Of a stretch of DNA of 64,000 nt, positions 11,001 through 23,174 are shown in pieces. The stretch comes from Tethya wilhelma (Eukaryota > Porifera > Demospongiae > Tethyida > Tethyidae). Below the pieces are notes generated by a model. That model was given only the letters and a program-made list of their open reading frames with translations, was not told the DNA's origin and did no database searches. The first letter of the stretch is position 1; every line of letters begins with the position of its first letter. The translations under genes were made by a program, and so were the position numbers. The stretch covers positions 4,544,804 through 4,608,803 of the forward strand of contig CAXIPT010000001.1 in NCBI GenBank assembly GCA_964030475.1, in the 5' to 3' direction.

Positions 11001-14000
11001 GTACAAGTAAGGTGCCTGGTCCACTAGCTCTACCTGACCTGACAGACCAGATATGGCTGAGTTGATGGCAGACGGAGTATCATCTGTGAATGGAAGATCG
11101 TCAAAGTTAGTGGACTCCATTGTTGGTTGACTGGAGTCAGTTAGTGGAGATTTGACGGCACTGAGCACCAGCTTGTCCAGTTCACCGTGTCCACCCTCCT
11201 TCACAGTACTACGATCATCGTCTGAATCGGAAATGTCATCGTCAATATTAGTGATTTTGACTTCTTCATCTTCTTCAAACTCTGGCTCGTGGATCACTTG
11301 GAGTGGCTTGGGCTTCATCACCAATGGTGGTGGTGGTTGAGTGTATTTGTCAATCTTAAGTTTGACTACAATGACTGAGATATCAGAATCACACCCTTGA
11401 GCCACGGCCAAGTCACGGAGTCGTTTCGAAGCTTGAATGGGATCTGAAATGCTACGTACTTCATGCACGACTTGCTCATATGTGAGATTTTTCCAAAGAC
11501 CATCGGTTCCAATGACAATGTATTCGTCTTCATGCCTCAGCTGCACAGATTCAGTCGATGGAGAAGGTATGACTTGAGGCCACAAGTGATAGCAGCCGAG
11601 AAGACGTGATACTGCACACACTCCATTCACTCTGTTATCCTGCAAATACATTGAGATAAAGATTATTACTTTTCTTATACTATAATAATAATTATTATCA
11701 TGTACCACCAGAACACGTTGAAATAACTAATACCTGTTATTATTACCTGAGAAATGAACCCCTTTGTGTCTGCTATCCTAGCCCTCTCTATTGTGTTGGT
11801 GGAAGGAGAGTGTGGAGTGGTGAGTGGAACAGCACGTCCACTGCGACAAAGAATAGCTTCCCCAAGGCCAGCATTAGCAACATTCAGTAGGTATGCTCCT
11901 TTCTCAATGGCCTGGATGTGGCAGACCACTGCTGAACACCCATACCGCTGCCCAATGTCACCTAATTGCCTACATGGAGACAATTGAGAAATTGAAACTG
12001 AGCTATAAATAGAATTGCTTATTTACAGGTACTTTAAAATCAAAATAACCTTACCTATGAAGAGAAAGGAAAGTGTGATTTAGATAAAGAAGCTTGTCAG
12101 GATTTTGATAGCCTTCTTGTAAGTCCCTCTCACTGGTGACTAGTTCCTCAACCAGGGTATGTTCTAAAACATTCTTTATGGCCTTGGGAGCGTCTTCTGT
12201 CCTTCCCCCATCCAGTACAGCAAACAAACCATCCTTTTTTTGTGAGTTTAGGTTGGGCACTTTGACTTGAAGGATTGAGTTTTGAGCATTCCCAGCTCCT
12301 AATCAAATTGAGGTCATGTTGACAGTCCGATCATGACAATTACATATGGAGAATTTTTTCCTCACCTAAAATATGTGCAGATCCATAACTCCATTTTCCC
12401 TGGATACTAATACCTCCAGTTTCAACTTGATTCATTTTTGACTCAACACCACCTTTAATGTCCAACACTCCTTCAAGGCAACAATTTGGTACATTTCTAT
12501 ATACACATCACATGAAATATATCTATGATAAGTAGTGGAAAGAACTTTAATGGCATAATATTTCTGCTTACGCTAGTTTTCTAGCTGTTTCTTTAGTTAT
12601 GGACAATGAACTGTTTCCTGACAGGTCCAAATACATGAGATGAGGGAAACTGGAGAGATCAGGGACAGTTTCAAACTGGTTGCAGCTGATGTCTAGTGTC
12701 CTCAGGTGAGGGAGTGTGGGAAGCGATGGCAGAGAGGGCAGTTGGTTTGAATGGAGGAGAAGGAACTGCAGGTGAGGACATCCAAGAATTGGGGGCATGG
12801 ATGAGAGGAAATTTCCAGAAAGATTGATGTACTCTAGCTCTCGCATGTGAGTGAAAAATCTGTTGCAATAAATATGGTACATGTATATACATGGCAGTGA
12901 ATTTTTTTTATGTAGCATCGTGCACTGATCATTATTTACCCTGTTGGAATGCCACGCAGCTTGTTGAAAGCAAGATGAAGCACCTTCAGTTTGCGGTACC
13001 TAATTAAATACAATCACAATAGGAGAAGTCACAGTCTATAGTCATCGTGTTGATTACAATACTAACCCTGCAACTACTGTCAATACACTCTCTTTGAATG
13101 AATTGTTGGCAGCGTACAGCTCAGTAAGGTTATGAGCATCCTTTCCCATATCAAACACAAATGCTGGAAGAGCTGTCAATCTGTTACTAGAGAGGTTCAA
13201 AACTGCTAGTCTACGATCACAAGAAATGAAACATCATAAACTGTAATTTACAGAGCTGTACATTTGATATTCACTTACTTTTTCATATTCACAAGCAGGT
13301 TGGAAGGAAGAGAAGACAGCTGGTTCCTGTTGAGATCAAGCACTTGGAGAGCACATGTGCTGCTGATGCTTTGAGCACCTTGTGGTAAACTGACAAGACG
13401 ATTATCAAATACTCGGAGTATAGTTAGCCTCACCATCGTAAAGATGCTAAAAATAAAGGAAAAAATTATGATATTGTTTTTTCACTATGAATGTGCACCA
13501 TTACCCTTTGGGTAACTTTGTAAGCTTGTTGTTGCTAGCATTGAGTTTCTCTAAGCATGGAAGGGTTGCTATAGACTCTGGTAGAGATGTCAGTTCATTT
13601 TTTGAGACATCAATCGAAGTTAGCATATCACACTTCGAAGAAACCAAGAGCTGGGTGATTTCTGCACACATAAAAATAAAAGTAAACAGTGCATCTACCA
13701 TAATAGTTGTCTAAGATTATCAGGCTCACTGTTGTTTCTTGCCGAGAGAATTTTAATGGGGCCTTCGATTATGGATAGTGATCTAAGAGAGTTGTCGTTG
13801 CAGTTGAACAGCTCAATGCAAGGCAAATTAGCCATGTCTACTTCAGGAATCCCATTTCCACGAATATTTAATCTGGTCAACCTGGGCAGATTCTCCATCA
13901 TCTCAGGCAGACTAGCCTTGATTGTGTTGAGACGTACATCAAAGTGCTGCAAGGTTTGGATTCTGTGCAGATCTTCAGGTAGTGTACTATACAACATACA

Positions 14001-15965
14001 ATCATAATCAGTTCTAATGGTTCATCTGCTAAATAAGAACAATTTTTTTTAATACCTTATGTAGTTTCCAGAAGCAATCAAAATTGTGAGAGCTGGTAGT
14101 TCTTTCACAATATGTGGCAGTTCAAAGAACCGATTGAATGCAATGACAAGAGTAGACAGGTTCTGCAGCTCATTAAGGTTGTATGGCAGGTTGTTCATTT
14201 GGTTGGAGTGAAGCAGCAAGGTGGTAAGTCTACAGGTACAACAATAAAATTTAAAAATCAACAACAAAAATATAACATTGTAACACACATAATAGACAAT
14301 GATAATCTATTAAATTTACTTACTTTCCCAAATATTTTATCTCAGATGGCACACTCCTGATTCTATTGCAGGAGAGGTCAAGCTCTTGCAGTGTGCTGAT
14401 TCCACAGAGAGACAGAGGGAAGTGATCCAGGGAGTTGTCCGAGAGTGAGAGCGACACAAGGTGACGAAATATCCCAATATCTTCTATCCAACCGATGGAG
14501 CGGGGTTGGCCCATCAAGGCAGCATCTGTCAGCTCAAAACACTCCTAACCATGTAAACCACAATACAAAATTTATATTTATTATTAGAGATATACTCAAA
14601 AGCTTTACTTTACACTAAAATAATAGCTGTTATATATACCGTCATGAAGTTGTGAGAAAGGTTCATAGCAACAAGGTTGTAGTTGAGGAAGTAGTATTTT
14701 GGAAGTTTTTCCAGGCTGTATCCTGCCAAATTAGCCTCTAGTGGGTGCCTTGACAACACCTAGTGTAAATAAACATAATTATTACAGTACAGTACATGTC
14801 TAGAGTACAAAGTGTGAACATGCCAATGCACCATATCATGACTGAAATCATGACTGAAATCATTCCTTGAATAAATTAATTATTCATTGCAGGTATTGGC
14901 TGGTTACCTTTCCAGCTCTCTCCAGCCATTTTGACTGCTCAAGTCTCGAGTCAAATGCCAGTAGCACTTCTCGACGTGATGCAGTGATCTTCAAACAGTA
15001 GTAGTGTTTCTTGCTCTTGTACTCTTCTATCAAACCTCCCTGAAGATCAAGGATGAGATTGGGTTTGCCTTTTGGCTGAGAATGAGCAAATACAAACATC
15101 CGAGAGCCACAGAGCACACAGAACCTCTTGTTCCACAGAGGTACTGTTAAACCATTTAGCTCTTTAACTTTTAGTTGATAGGCTAGCTGTACATTATCTT
15201 CTGGCCTCTTTCCACTTTCATGGCCTACAAAATGACGTTAAATTGTTTTTATTTCCATTTTTTTGTAGATGATTAATGTATATATACCTGTAACAAACTT
15301 AAAGAGAGGTGCTAAATCTTCCTTCAGTCCTTCCACCTGCATGACTTGTGGGTTGGTGTGTCCAATATCTTGAAGAAAACTATACAGGAGTTGCAAGGGA
15401 TGTTCAGTTAGACCCACTCGTCTGGTTAACTTCCCTCCATACTCAAGGAATAACTCCTTTGCAAAGCACCTGCTCATGCATTCAGAAAATGACTGGATCA
15501 CATACATACATAATGAAAAATTCCAATGCGTTTTAGTTTTACCTTGCCATGATGGTTTCTGCTGTAGTGTCAATGGTACACTTTATTAGTTCAGAATATG
15601 AAGATCCAGGCTGATACACCCTAAATTCAGCAACAGTGGGAAGAAATGTGAACAAACATGTAAAAAATGGAATCGTGCTTTGTTATTATTTCAAACCTAA
15701 TGATTCCTCTATTGTGGTGTTCCTTCACCCACTGAGTGAGATCAGCCTCGCTTTCAGCAAAGTCAGTCTCATCGGCATAGTTGTAGAAGATGGTGGGGGA
15801 GGTGGGCTGCTTTCGAAGGCTTCCACCAGGTCCAGAGTGTGAGGCATGTCTTTGAGGGGAACTCGTAGGAGAGCTGAGGAGATCATCAAGGCTTGTTGTG
15901 GTCACACTGTTTTCCAGAGCCCACCATAGTGAGTTGGGAGTCTGACTCCAGCTCAGCTCCACCAT
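8036..15965 (-). CDS. PHLPP: PH domain and leucine-rich repeat protein phosphatase (PHLPP), internally duplicated
   Basis: PHLPP dephosphorylates the hydrophobic motif of Akt and PKC. Domains in order on the minus strand: N-terminal low-complexity segment (ATG at 15965); an RA-like region (about 15300-15620); a PH domain (about 14908-15227, ending WLERAGKVTSQYLQ, which matches PHLPP closely); leucine-rich repeats from about 14760 to 12587 (blocks such as LDLSCNRIRSVP and LNLSSNRLTALP); and a PP2C-type phosphatase domain (12500 to about 11350: LFAVLDGGR, NVANAGLGEAILC, VNGVCAVSRLLGCYHLWP, IGTDGLWKNLTYEQV). The last LRR exons and the whole PP2C domain are then repeated at about 10900-8590, before the C-terminal exon ending at 8036. 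The duplicated exon junction (DASK/FLLVNMKK) is in frame and ends at a GTAAGT donor. As assembled, the gene therefore encodes LRR-PP2C-LRR-PP2C. The C-terminus YGYA is not an obvious copy of the vertebrate PDZ ligand. Confidence 0.9.
8589..10938 (-). repeat. PHLPP tandem duplication, unit A (3' copy)
   Basis: Direct repeat with a 2351-bp offset to 10940-13289. It holds the last LRR exons, all PP2C exons and the first part of the acidic C-terminal exon. The copies differ by scattered substitutions and small indels, for example about 20 extra bp near 11716 in the other unit. All exons stay open in both copies. Confidence 0.95.
10940..13289 (-). repeat. PHLPP tandem duplication, unit B (5' copy)
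   Basis: Counterpart of unit A. The junction at about 10938-10940 joins the middle of an LRR exon to the middle of the C-terminal exon. Reading on the minus strand, DASK continues in frame into FLLVNMKK and then a GTAAGT donor. Confidence 0.95.
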
Positions 15966-16381
15966 TTGAAAAACAGTATAGGCTTGTTGATTAGACACAC
16001 CCACTTTTGAAATAGTCCAATAATAAACTTTTACTGGAGAGCTTGGTGTAGCACTACTTAGAAAGAGACCAATTTGAAACTACTTTCCTTCTTTTTTCCT
16101 ATTAGGCCCTTTCAGTCTTGGCTGAGTTGAAGCTGTAGAGAGTATAGAGCTGAAGTTGAGTATCCTAGTAAACAACACGTGGATACAGCCACGCCCTTCT
16201 TTTGGAGACCTGATCGATGACGTCAGTCTAAAAAGGAAATCCAGTATCCGGATAAATCTCTCTGTGAAATTATACCATTTATATACCAGCAATGATGTTG
16301 AGTGCTCAACGGCAAGGCCACTGCAAAAACTGACAGTTCTAACTTCAGTTTTGAGAGCTCTCTAAATTTCAGACACTGAGT
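15966..16381. promoter_or_regulatory. Head-to-head region PHLPP / OSGIN
   Basis: 416 bp between divergent ATGs. It contains a TGACGTCA-type CRE-like palindrome at about 16217 (gatgacgtcagtc) and GC-richer sequence than the flanks. A bidirectional promoter is inferred from spacing. Confidence 0.45.
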
Positions 16382-19300
16382 ATGCTCAGATCTTCTCGCG
16401 AAGGCTGTGATTTCGACAGTGCAAATAGAAATGATGGGTGTATTCAGAGGTCACTCGAGAGGAAAGACACGTGTCACAGCTCTGCTGGTCGCCAGGCCGC
16501 TTGCTCCAAGCTCAAGCACAGAGAAGTGGAGATAGCGATAATTGGTGAGTTATTTAGTACTATATACGTTGCAGCAGTAAGTACATTTTTGTGGTGGGTC
16601 ATTACTTTAGTCAAGCAAATGGTATAAAAAGTATATTAAGTATTTTACTTATACTGGCTTCCTCTTGAAAGGGTGTGTGGCCTAACTGCATGTTGCTTCT
16701 CTGTAATTTGCTATGTCCACACTGTCAGTCAGACATGGAACACTGATACACGATGATCATGGTAGTATGTTTCCAAGTTCAGCATGTTCAAATGAGATAA
16801 TCATGATCAAGTCACACCATTTCGATAGATTGTGCAATCTGTGCATGTGCATGGTTGGGTGATCTTTCCATTGTTTCCCATTGCACTTGTGCATGAATTA
16901 GGTGCCTCTCAGATGGAGCATTTATGTTGTACAGGATTATATCCTGGTAGGCTGAATTGCACTTCTTTTGTGTATGGATTCAACATGTACAATCCATCAC
17001 CCATGGCATGCATAAAGGTCAACATATAATTATAATATTTATTGTTATCTATGACTATGATAAACCCAATTGTTTCACCCGTGATCATGGTTTATTCATT
17101 ATCCACCCTCCCACTGTCAACTGTGTTTGTTTTTGTTTTTTTATGGTGGCTATTATAATTATGTTATAATCTCCTACAATAATGCGTTCCTTCCCCCACC
17201 TCCCACAGGTAATGGACCAGCTGGAATTTTTCTGTCTTTTGTCCTGTCTGGCTATTGGCCGTATTTCACTGGCACTCATCCTAATAACTATCTCCAGCAG
17301 AAGCTCAGTGAGCACCCACAGAAATCTATCTTAGAACAGGTACATAAATACCTGTGTTAAATTGATACAGTGTCAGATCTTTTGTAGCGTTGTACTACAT
17401 GAACTGGGACATAATGCTGAATGGTTTCTTAAGTGCTAGCTACATTCACTTTTGAATTTATTCAACTAGCCTTGTAAATCAGGCCCTCTCTGTGACCTTA
17501 GTAATCAGCAAAGCAAAGCAGAGAAGCATGGTTTACAATAATGAGGCTAAGATCCTTCCACAGTGCATACCCCAGGTGTTTGTCCCATACTATTACCTAG
17601 AAACATTTGCTGAACAGGAAACTTTAATAGAAACAGTTTGATAGACATGATATATATATATCTATTCCTGACAAGCTACAGGGAGGGGGGCATGTCAGGG
17701 AGAGAGAAAATGTTCTAGCTCGATATTAATTGGTTGTGATAATTCATAGGTAGCTGCCCTAAGTATAAACTGTGAGGTCTCATTGAGCTAATAAGTACTG
17801 CATTGTGTTATATTCATGAGTGGTATACACTCAGCACTAATAATTAGTGCATGGTGTACTGCATGCCACAATATCCTTGTTTGGCCAACACCATTCTAAT
17901 CAAACCACAAATAGACTCCCCACACCAGCTATCAGCCAGGCTGTTAGCCTCAAGGGCTTGTAGTGATGCACTTCCTTGACAAGCTTAATAATCATTTTCA
18001 TTTCAAGTGTGATCTGTTACCATGGAAACATGAGAACCATTGTATTATCCATGTTGCCATGTTGCTGGTATGTTTGTAGGACTTGCAATACCTCAGTGAT
18101 GGATTAGAGGGAAGATCAAACAATCCAGTGGCTGTCCTGTTTGACACGCTCATGCGACCTAATGCTGACATTGGTGAGGAGCACCCTCCCTCTCTCAGGT
18201 GGGAGTACTCTCCTTCAAGAGCAGTGCCTCACGTCGTGATTGGAACTGGGAAACCAGGAGGCTCCTGGCATAACATGCAACCAGATATCCAGACTCTCAG
18301 TCTTGCTAGCTGGCTGGACTTGCCCAAGTTTCAGTTTGTGGACTGGAAATCTGAATCAACTCCAAAAAAAAGTGTTCAAGAAAACAGACCACTTGTTGGT
18401 GATGTAGCTAGGTATTACTTGGATTATGTCCGAGAAATGCGACTGGAATCAAATTTCATCAATGGTGTGACTGTAACGCAAGTGACAGAAGGACAGCGCT
18501 GTAGATCTACCTGTTCACCATCTCCAATTTCATCTGTTTCCTCAACTTCTTCTATCAACGAAGATCCTCCCGCTATTCTGAATGAGAGCAGAGTAGGGCC
18601 TGTGCATGAGCTAGCTGAGAGAAACAGTTCACCAATCCATGAGTGTGGTCTTGATGTGAGTTTCATTGTGAAAGATGAAAATGAATTGTATTCACCGCCT
18701 CTGTTAGAAACCTCTGCAGACTCTGAATGTGAAATTTCGGACGTTGATGACGTTGGTATCTTTTGTTTTGAAGTTGACAACAAATGCTCCCATTACAAGT
18801 GGTCCTTGAGAGGCAACGGAGATGGAGGTAATGAAACTACTATAGCTGCTAAGAAGGTGGTCTTAGCGTGTGGTGTGGGAGGCATGCCCAAACGACTAGG
18901 TGTACCTGGAGAGGAATTATCGTATGTGAATCACCAGTATTCTGACTGTACATGTGCACTCAGAAAACTACCCAAAGGCAGTTCTGTGATTGTAGTTGGT
19001 GCTGGCCTGACTGCAGCAGATGCTGTGCTACTAGCCCTTAGTTTAGATATGAAAGTCAATCATGTGTTTCGGCAGGACCCGAACGATCCCAGTTTAGTTT
19101 ATCGTAAATTGACTCCAAAACTCTACAGCGAATACTGTCATGTCTTCCGACTAATGCAAGGGAAAGAGCTCAATCCAAACTATGTACCCCTGGCAACACA
19201 CACTGTCTATAAATTTGAATCAGATGGTGTAGTCCTCCTTCAAGATAAAAGCAAGACCAAAGTAGCCTGCACTGCATCGCTGGCAATGGTACTCATAGGA

Positions 19301-19534
19301 AGTGAAGCTGATCTAGGATTTCTACCCCAGGATGTTGCCTCCAGACTAGGGATTCACCCTGACAGACCCATTCATCATAAGCAAAACCCTGTAAATGTGG
19401 ACTCTTCAAGTTTTGAGTGTATAAATGTACCTTCTCTTTATGCTTTAGGCCCACTGGTGGGAGATAATTTTGTTAGATTTGTGCTTGGAAGTGGACTTGG
19501 TGCTGCTCAGAAGTTGTTAGACGCCATCTTTTAG
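16382..19534 (+). CDS. OSGIN: Oxidative stress-induced growth inhibitor (OSGIN1/2-like)
   Basis: Three coding exons, 16382-16544, 17209-17339 and 18080-19534, splice in phase to 582 aa. OSGIN proteins are flavin-monooxygenase-like regulators of growth and oxidative stress. An N-terminal dinucleotide-binding motif, EIAIIGNGPAGIFLS, is created exactly across intron 1. Family blocks follow: DLQYLSDGLEGRSNNPVAVL, GTGKPGGSWHNM, VARYYLDYVREM and a second Rossmann-like site VIVVGAGLTAADAVLLAL at about residue 400, then HVFRQDPNDPSLVYRKL and the terminal ALGPLVGDNFVRFVLGSGLGA. An insert of roughly 80 residues rich in Ser and acidic residues (about 18510-18770) is lineage-specific. The poly(A) signal is at 19769. 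It shares a 5' region with PHLPP and converges on DCAF10. Confidence 0.94.
17467..17549. mobile_element. Short (about 83 bp) MITE, TAGCCT ends, in OSGIN intron 2
   Basis: The left end TAGCCTTGTAAATCAGGCCC pairs with the reverse complement of the right end (TAGCCTCATTATTGTAAACC). The ends are TAGCCT/AGGCTA. A similar element is at 62281-62362, and a single related end lies near 35502. Confidence 0.55.
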
Positions 19535-19836
19535 ACGCATTTTCAATTTTTATTCAAGTGTTGCCACTCTCATTACATTTTTTTTGTCCTTCGTGGTATT
19601 TCATTTCACTGGGTGTAATTTAATTCCGACATTGTAATAATTACTGATCATTTTACGAATATTATTGTACTATGTGTGTGCATATTGTGCATTTTTTTGC
19701 CCTTCTTACATCAAGTACACTGTACGTATAATGTTGTTTATTCAATAAGAAAAAAATATTAATGTGCGAATAAAATTATGCTTGCACACTGCATGACATT
19801 AGCAGTACTGCATGAATGAAAAAGCTACAAAATGAG
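19535..19836. terminator. Convergent 3' ends of OSGIN and DCAF10
   Basis: An AATAAA for OSGIN at 19769-19774 lies beyond the DCAF10 signal, which is TTTATT on the plus strand at 19737-19742. If both are used, the two 3' UTRs overlap by several tens of bp. No gene is otherwise seen in this 300-bp gap. Confidence 0.55.
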
Positions 19837-21165
19837 TTATACACACGGTTTGTGAAATAGGACCTCTCCTTGCAAACACCCTGTACCAAGTATCATGTCG
19901 TGGTTGGCAAAACAAGAGGTGAGCACTGCGGCCTGATGACCGAGGCTCGTTGAGACAACTTCAAGATCAGGGCTGTAGAGAACCTTATCTGGACTATGAT
20001 AGCGATCATCAAAGTAGACGTCCATTGGTGTACACTTGGAGTCAAGAGCCAATAAACGAATACCTGTTTCAAAAGGAGAAGCTAGCACTCGACCGTCTTT
20101 GCTAAATGATATCTCCTTCAAATAATCCAGAGCATCATCCGGTGATGGATCATCAATGTACTTGAGGTACTTCTGTTGACATTGCTGAGCAGTTTGTAGT
20201 GGACTGTAGTCACCACTATCGGAGCCACAGGCTCTCAGATCATAGAGTGTGGTGAGCTCCTGGTGCACTGTCTCGTGTTTCACATCCATGTGCCGAAGAG
20301 CAATGAACTGGCTAGATGGATGGAACTTTGAAGACATTACCGCACGAAAAGCACTAGAGCCTTTATGTCCACTCATAGTGTGAAGGGAAGGACGATTGGA
20401 TTTTCTCCTCTTCAATTTGTCAATCAGTCCCTTACTAGATGGATTTGTTACCAGCTCCTGAAAGTCACTACGCATGTCTTGCAGTGTGGTGCCATCAAAT
20501 CGATCAACCACAATGCACACATTCTGTCGCATGCTGACAAACATTTTTGAGCTATCAGGTGAAATTCTCATCCGAATCGGATTTTGAATGTTCATTAAAA
20601 GATTATCGGGCTCCTCTCTCTGAGAATACTGATCTAAATTGTTAATGTCCCACACACGGACTCCATCCACAAATGCCACACTGAAGAGCAGCCCACTCTT
20701 AGTGTCATACTCAATGTTCTTCACCCAGCTGGAGTGACCGTGTAACGTAGAGAGATAGGTACTCATGTTACGGAGGTCCCAGATCCTGATGGTCTTGTCA
20801 TCAGAGCAGGTGGCAAACGTAAAGCTGTCCAGAAAGGTGATGCAGTTGGCACAGTCCTCGTGTGCATGGGGTACGATACGGATTGGTTTACGTTTCGTTG
20901 AGAGTCTGGGATCATAAGCTACAATTGCCCTATTAGCACACACAGTTATTGCAATGTCATCAACAGGGGAAAACTCTAGGTTGAACACAGAGCCATATGG
21001 ATAGTCTTCCTTCAACAACTTTGTTAACGATGAAGTAGTACTGGCTCTGGAGAATTTGTCATACAGCCTGCTTCTGGCAACATCATAATACCTGTCAATC
21101 AGTGGTGGACTGTTCTCATGATCCAGCCTTCTTTTAGCTGCAAGATGATACAGGGACCTGTTCAT
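19837..21165 (-). CDS. DCAF10: DDB1- and CUL4-associated factor 10 (WD-repeat protein)
   Basis: Single exon, 442 aa from the first ATG at 21165. The open frame extends upstream to a GTG at 21186, preceded by a donor-like AAGGTGAGG. DCAF10 is a WD40 substrate receptor for CUL4-DDB1 ubiquitin ligases. Diagnostic blocks are YGSVFNLEFSP, AHEDCANCITFLD, FATCSDDKTIRIWDLRN (the WDLR is a DDB1-binding WDxR box), LHGHSSWVKNIEYDTKSG and PIRMRISPDSSKMFVS. The C-terminal repeat ends with EISFSKDGRVLASPFETGIRLL and LGTGCLQGEVLFHKP. The protein lacks the long low-complexity N-terminus of the vertebrate form. It is divergent from GABARAP with 187 bp between ATGs. Confidence 0.93.
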   Translation of the reverse strand: MNRSLYHLAAKRRLDHENSPPLIDRYYDVARSRLYDKFSRASTTSSLTKLLKEDYPYGSVFNLEFSPVDDIAITVCANRAIVAYDPRLSTKRKPIRIVPHAHEDCANCITFLDSFTFATCSDDKTIRIWDLRNMSTYLSTLHGHSSWVKNIEYDTKSGLLFSVAFVDGVRVWDINNLDQYSQREEPDNLLMNIQNPIRMRISPDSSKMFVSMRQNVCIVVDRFDGTTLQDMRSDFQELVTNPSSKGLIDKLKRRKSNRPSLHTMSGHKGSSAFRAVMSSKFHPSSQFIALRHMDVKHETVHQELTTLYDLRACGSDSGDYSPLQTAQQCQQKYLKYIDDPSPDDALDYLKEISFSKDGRVLASPFETGIRLLALDSKCTPMDVYFDDRYHSPDKVLYSPDLEVVSTSLGHQAAVLTSCFANHDMILGTGCLQGEVLFHKPCV

Positions 21166-21352
21166 GTTCTGATGTTCTTCCCTCACCTTTGACCTTCCCT
21201 AACAATTACATATTTTATAATGACGTCATGCCTAAGGTCATGCACTGAACGCGTGACCAACACAAGCCGAGACTTGAAAAAACAGCCAAGTCATCATCAT
21301 TTCAGTTTAGTCCGCAAAGTAACGTTTCTAAATCTCTAGCACAGTATTGAAG
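21166..21352. promoter_or_regulatory. Head-to-head region DCAF10 / GABARAP
   Basis: 187 bp between divergent start codons, with a TGACGTCA palindrome at about 21222-21229 (aatgacgtcatgc), a CRE/ATF-type octamer. Bidirectional promoter is inferred. Confidence 0.55.
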
Positions 21353-22800
21353 ATGAAGTGGGAGTTTAAGGAAAACCATCCATTTGGTAAGATAATATAA
21401 CTTAGTCACTCTGCTCTCAATTTTTAGTAGAAACAAATTTGTCATGTAAACCATAGGTATTAGTGTATAATATCTATGGGTAAACCTACAGTAACCTCTC
21501 ATGAACGTGGTATTCTGCAGCTTATATGTGGTATAAAATGTGTGAATTTTCTTGCTGTGTATGTAGATGTCAGATGCGCTGAATCAGCAAAGATTCGATC
21601 CAAGTACCAAGATAGAATTCCAGTAAGTTTCTCAAATGTTTCCATGTAGGGGTGTGTGTGTAGAGATAGTAGATCAGTGAGTGCAGCATCCTTGATGTAA
21701 GATTAGAAGTGGGTACTGATAGCCTTATTCGTTATTATGCATGTTAGTTTCAGCTATCAACTTGCCAAGCTTGATCTGTTTCCAATCGTTGATCTTCTGC
21801 AAGACGTAGCTAGTTTGTGAGTTGAGTTATCGCACAACTTTAAGTCTTGTCATAGTGCCTGCATGCAGTAGTACTAGCATTCACTCTTGTCAGAGTAGTG
21901 GGAAAAGTGAAGTTGTGTTTCTCAGCCTGCAATACTGTGTATGTCTGGTTTAGTTTCTAATAGTGGCCTCTACTATGTATGGGTTCTCTTGTCCCCCTAT
22001 ATATTATTGACACCTCCCTCTTGTTCTCAAACTAATGTGGCTTGTCCTACAGGTCATAGTTGAAAAGGTTGCCAAGTCAACTATACCTGACATTGATAAG
22101 AAGAAGTTCTTGGTTCCTGCTGATCTCAGTGGTGAGTGTGTTTTTGGGACAGGATGCGAGTTGATTATTTATTAATTATGTCATTTTACTTCCCCAAATA
22201 ACATGTGAGCATGACAGCTTTGAATTTCTTTGGCGTCCCATGAACCTCAACCAGTTGTGTGTGTGAAGCCTTATTCGTTATTATGCATGTTAGTTTCAGC
22301 TATCAACTTGCCAAGCTTGATCTGTTTCCAATCGTTGATCTTCTGCAAGACGTAGCTAGTTTGTGAGTTGAGTTATCGCACAACTTTAAGTCTTGTCATA
22401 GTGCCTGCATGCAGTAGTACTAGCATTCACTCTTGTCAGAGTAGTGGGAAAAGTGAAGTTGTGTTTCTCAGCCTGCAATACTGTGTATGTCTGGTTTAGT
22501 TTCTAATAGTGGCCTCTACTATGTATGGGTTCTCTTGTCCCCCTATATATTATTGACACCTCCCTCTTGTTCTCAAACTAATGTGGCTTGTCCTACAGGT
22601 CATAGTTGAAAAGGTTGCCAAGTCAACTATACCTGACATTGATAAGAAGAAGTTCTTGGTTCCTGCTGATCTCAGTGGTGAGTGTGTTTTTGGGACAGGA
22701 TGCGAGTTGATTATTTATTAATTATGTCATTTTACTTCCCCAAATAACATGTGAGCATGACAGCTTTGAATTTCTTTGGCGTCCCATGAACCTCAACCAG

Positions 22801-22842
<42 letters not shown>

Positions 22843-23106
22843 ATTACCCTCGTTATTTTTGACATGCATGATATAATTCTTGTTCACAATTAGAAGCCCC
22901 TTATAGGCTACCGTTTTCAAATTCCAAGATTGTATATTACAGTTGGTTGACAGTTAATCTTTTGTTGTTTTTTTAGTTGCACAGTTTATGTACATCATTC
23001 GGAGAAGAATAAACCTTCCCAGTGAGAAGGCGATGTTCCTGTTTGTTAACAAAGTGTTGCCTACAACTAGGTAAGACCACGACTCCTAAATCCAACTCAT
23101 CTATTC

Positions 23107-23174
<68 letters not shown>

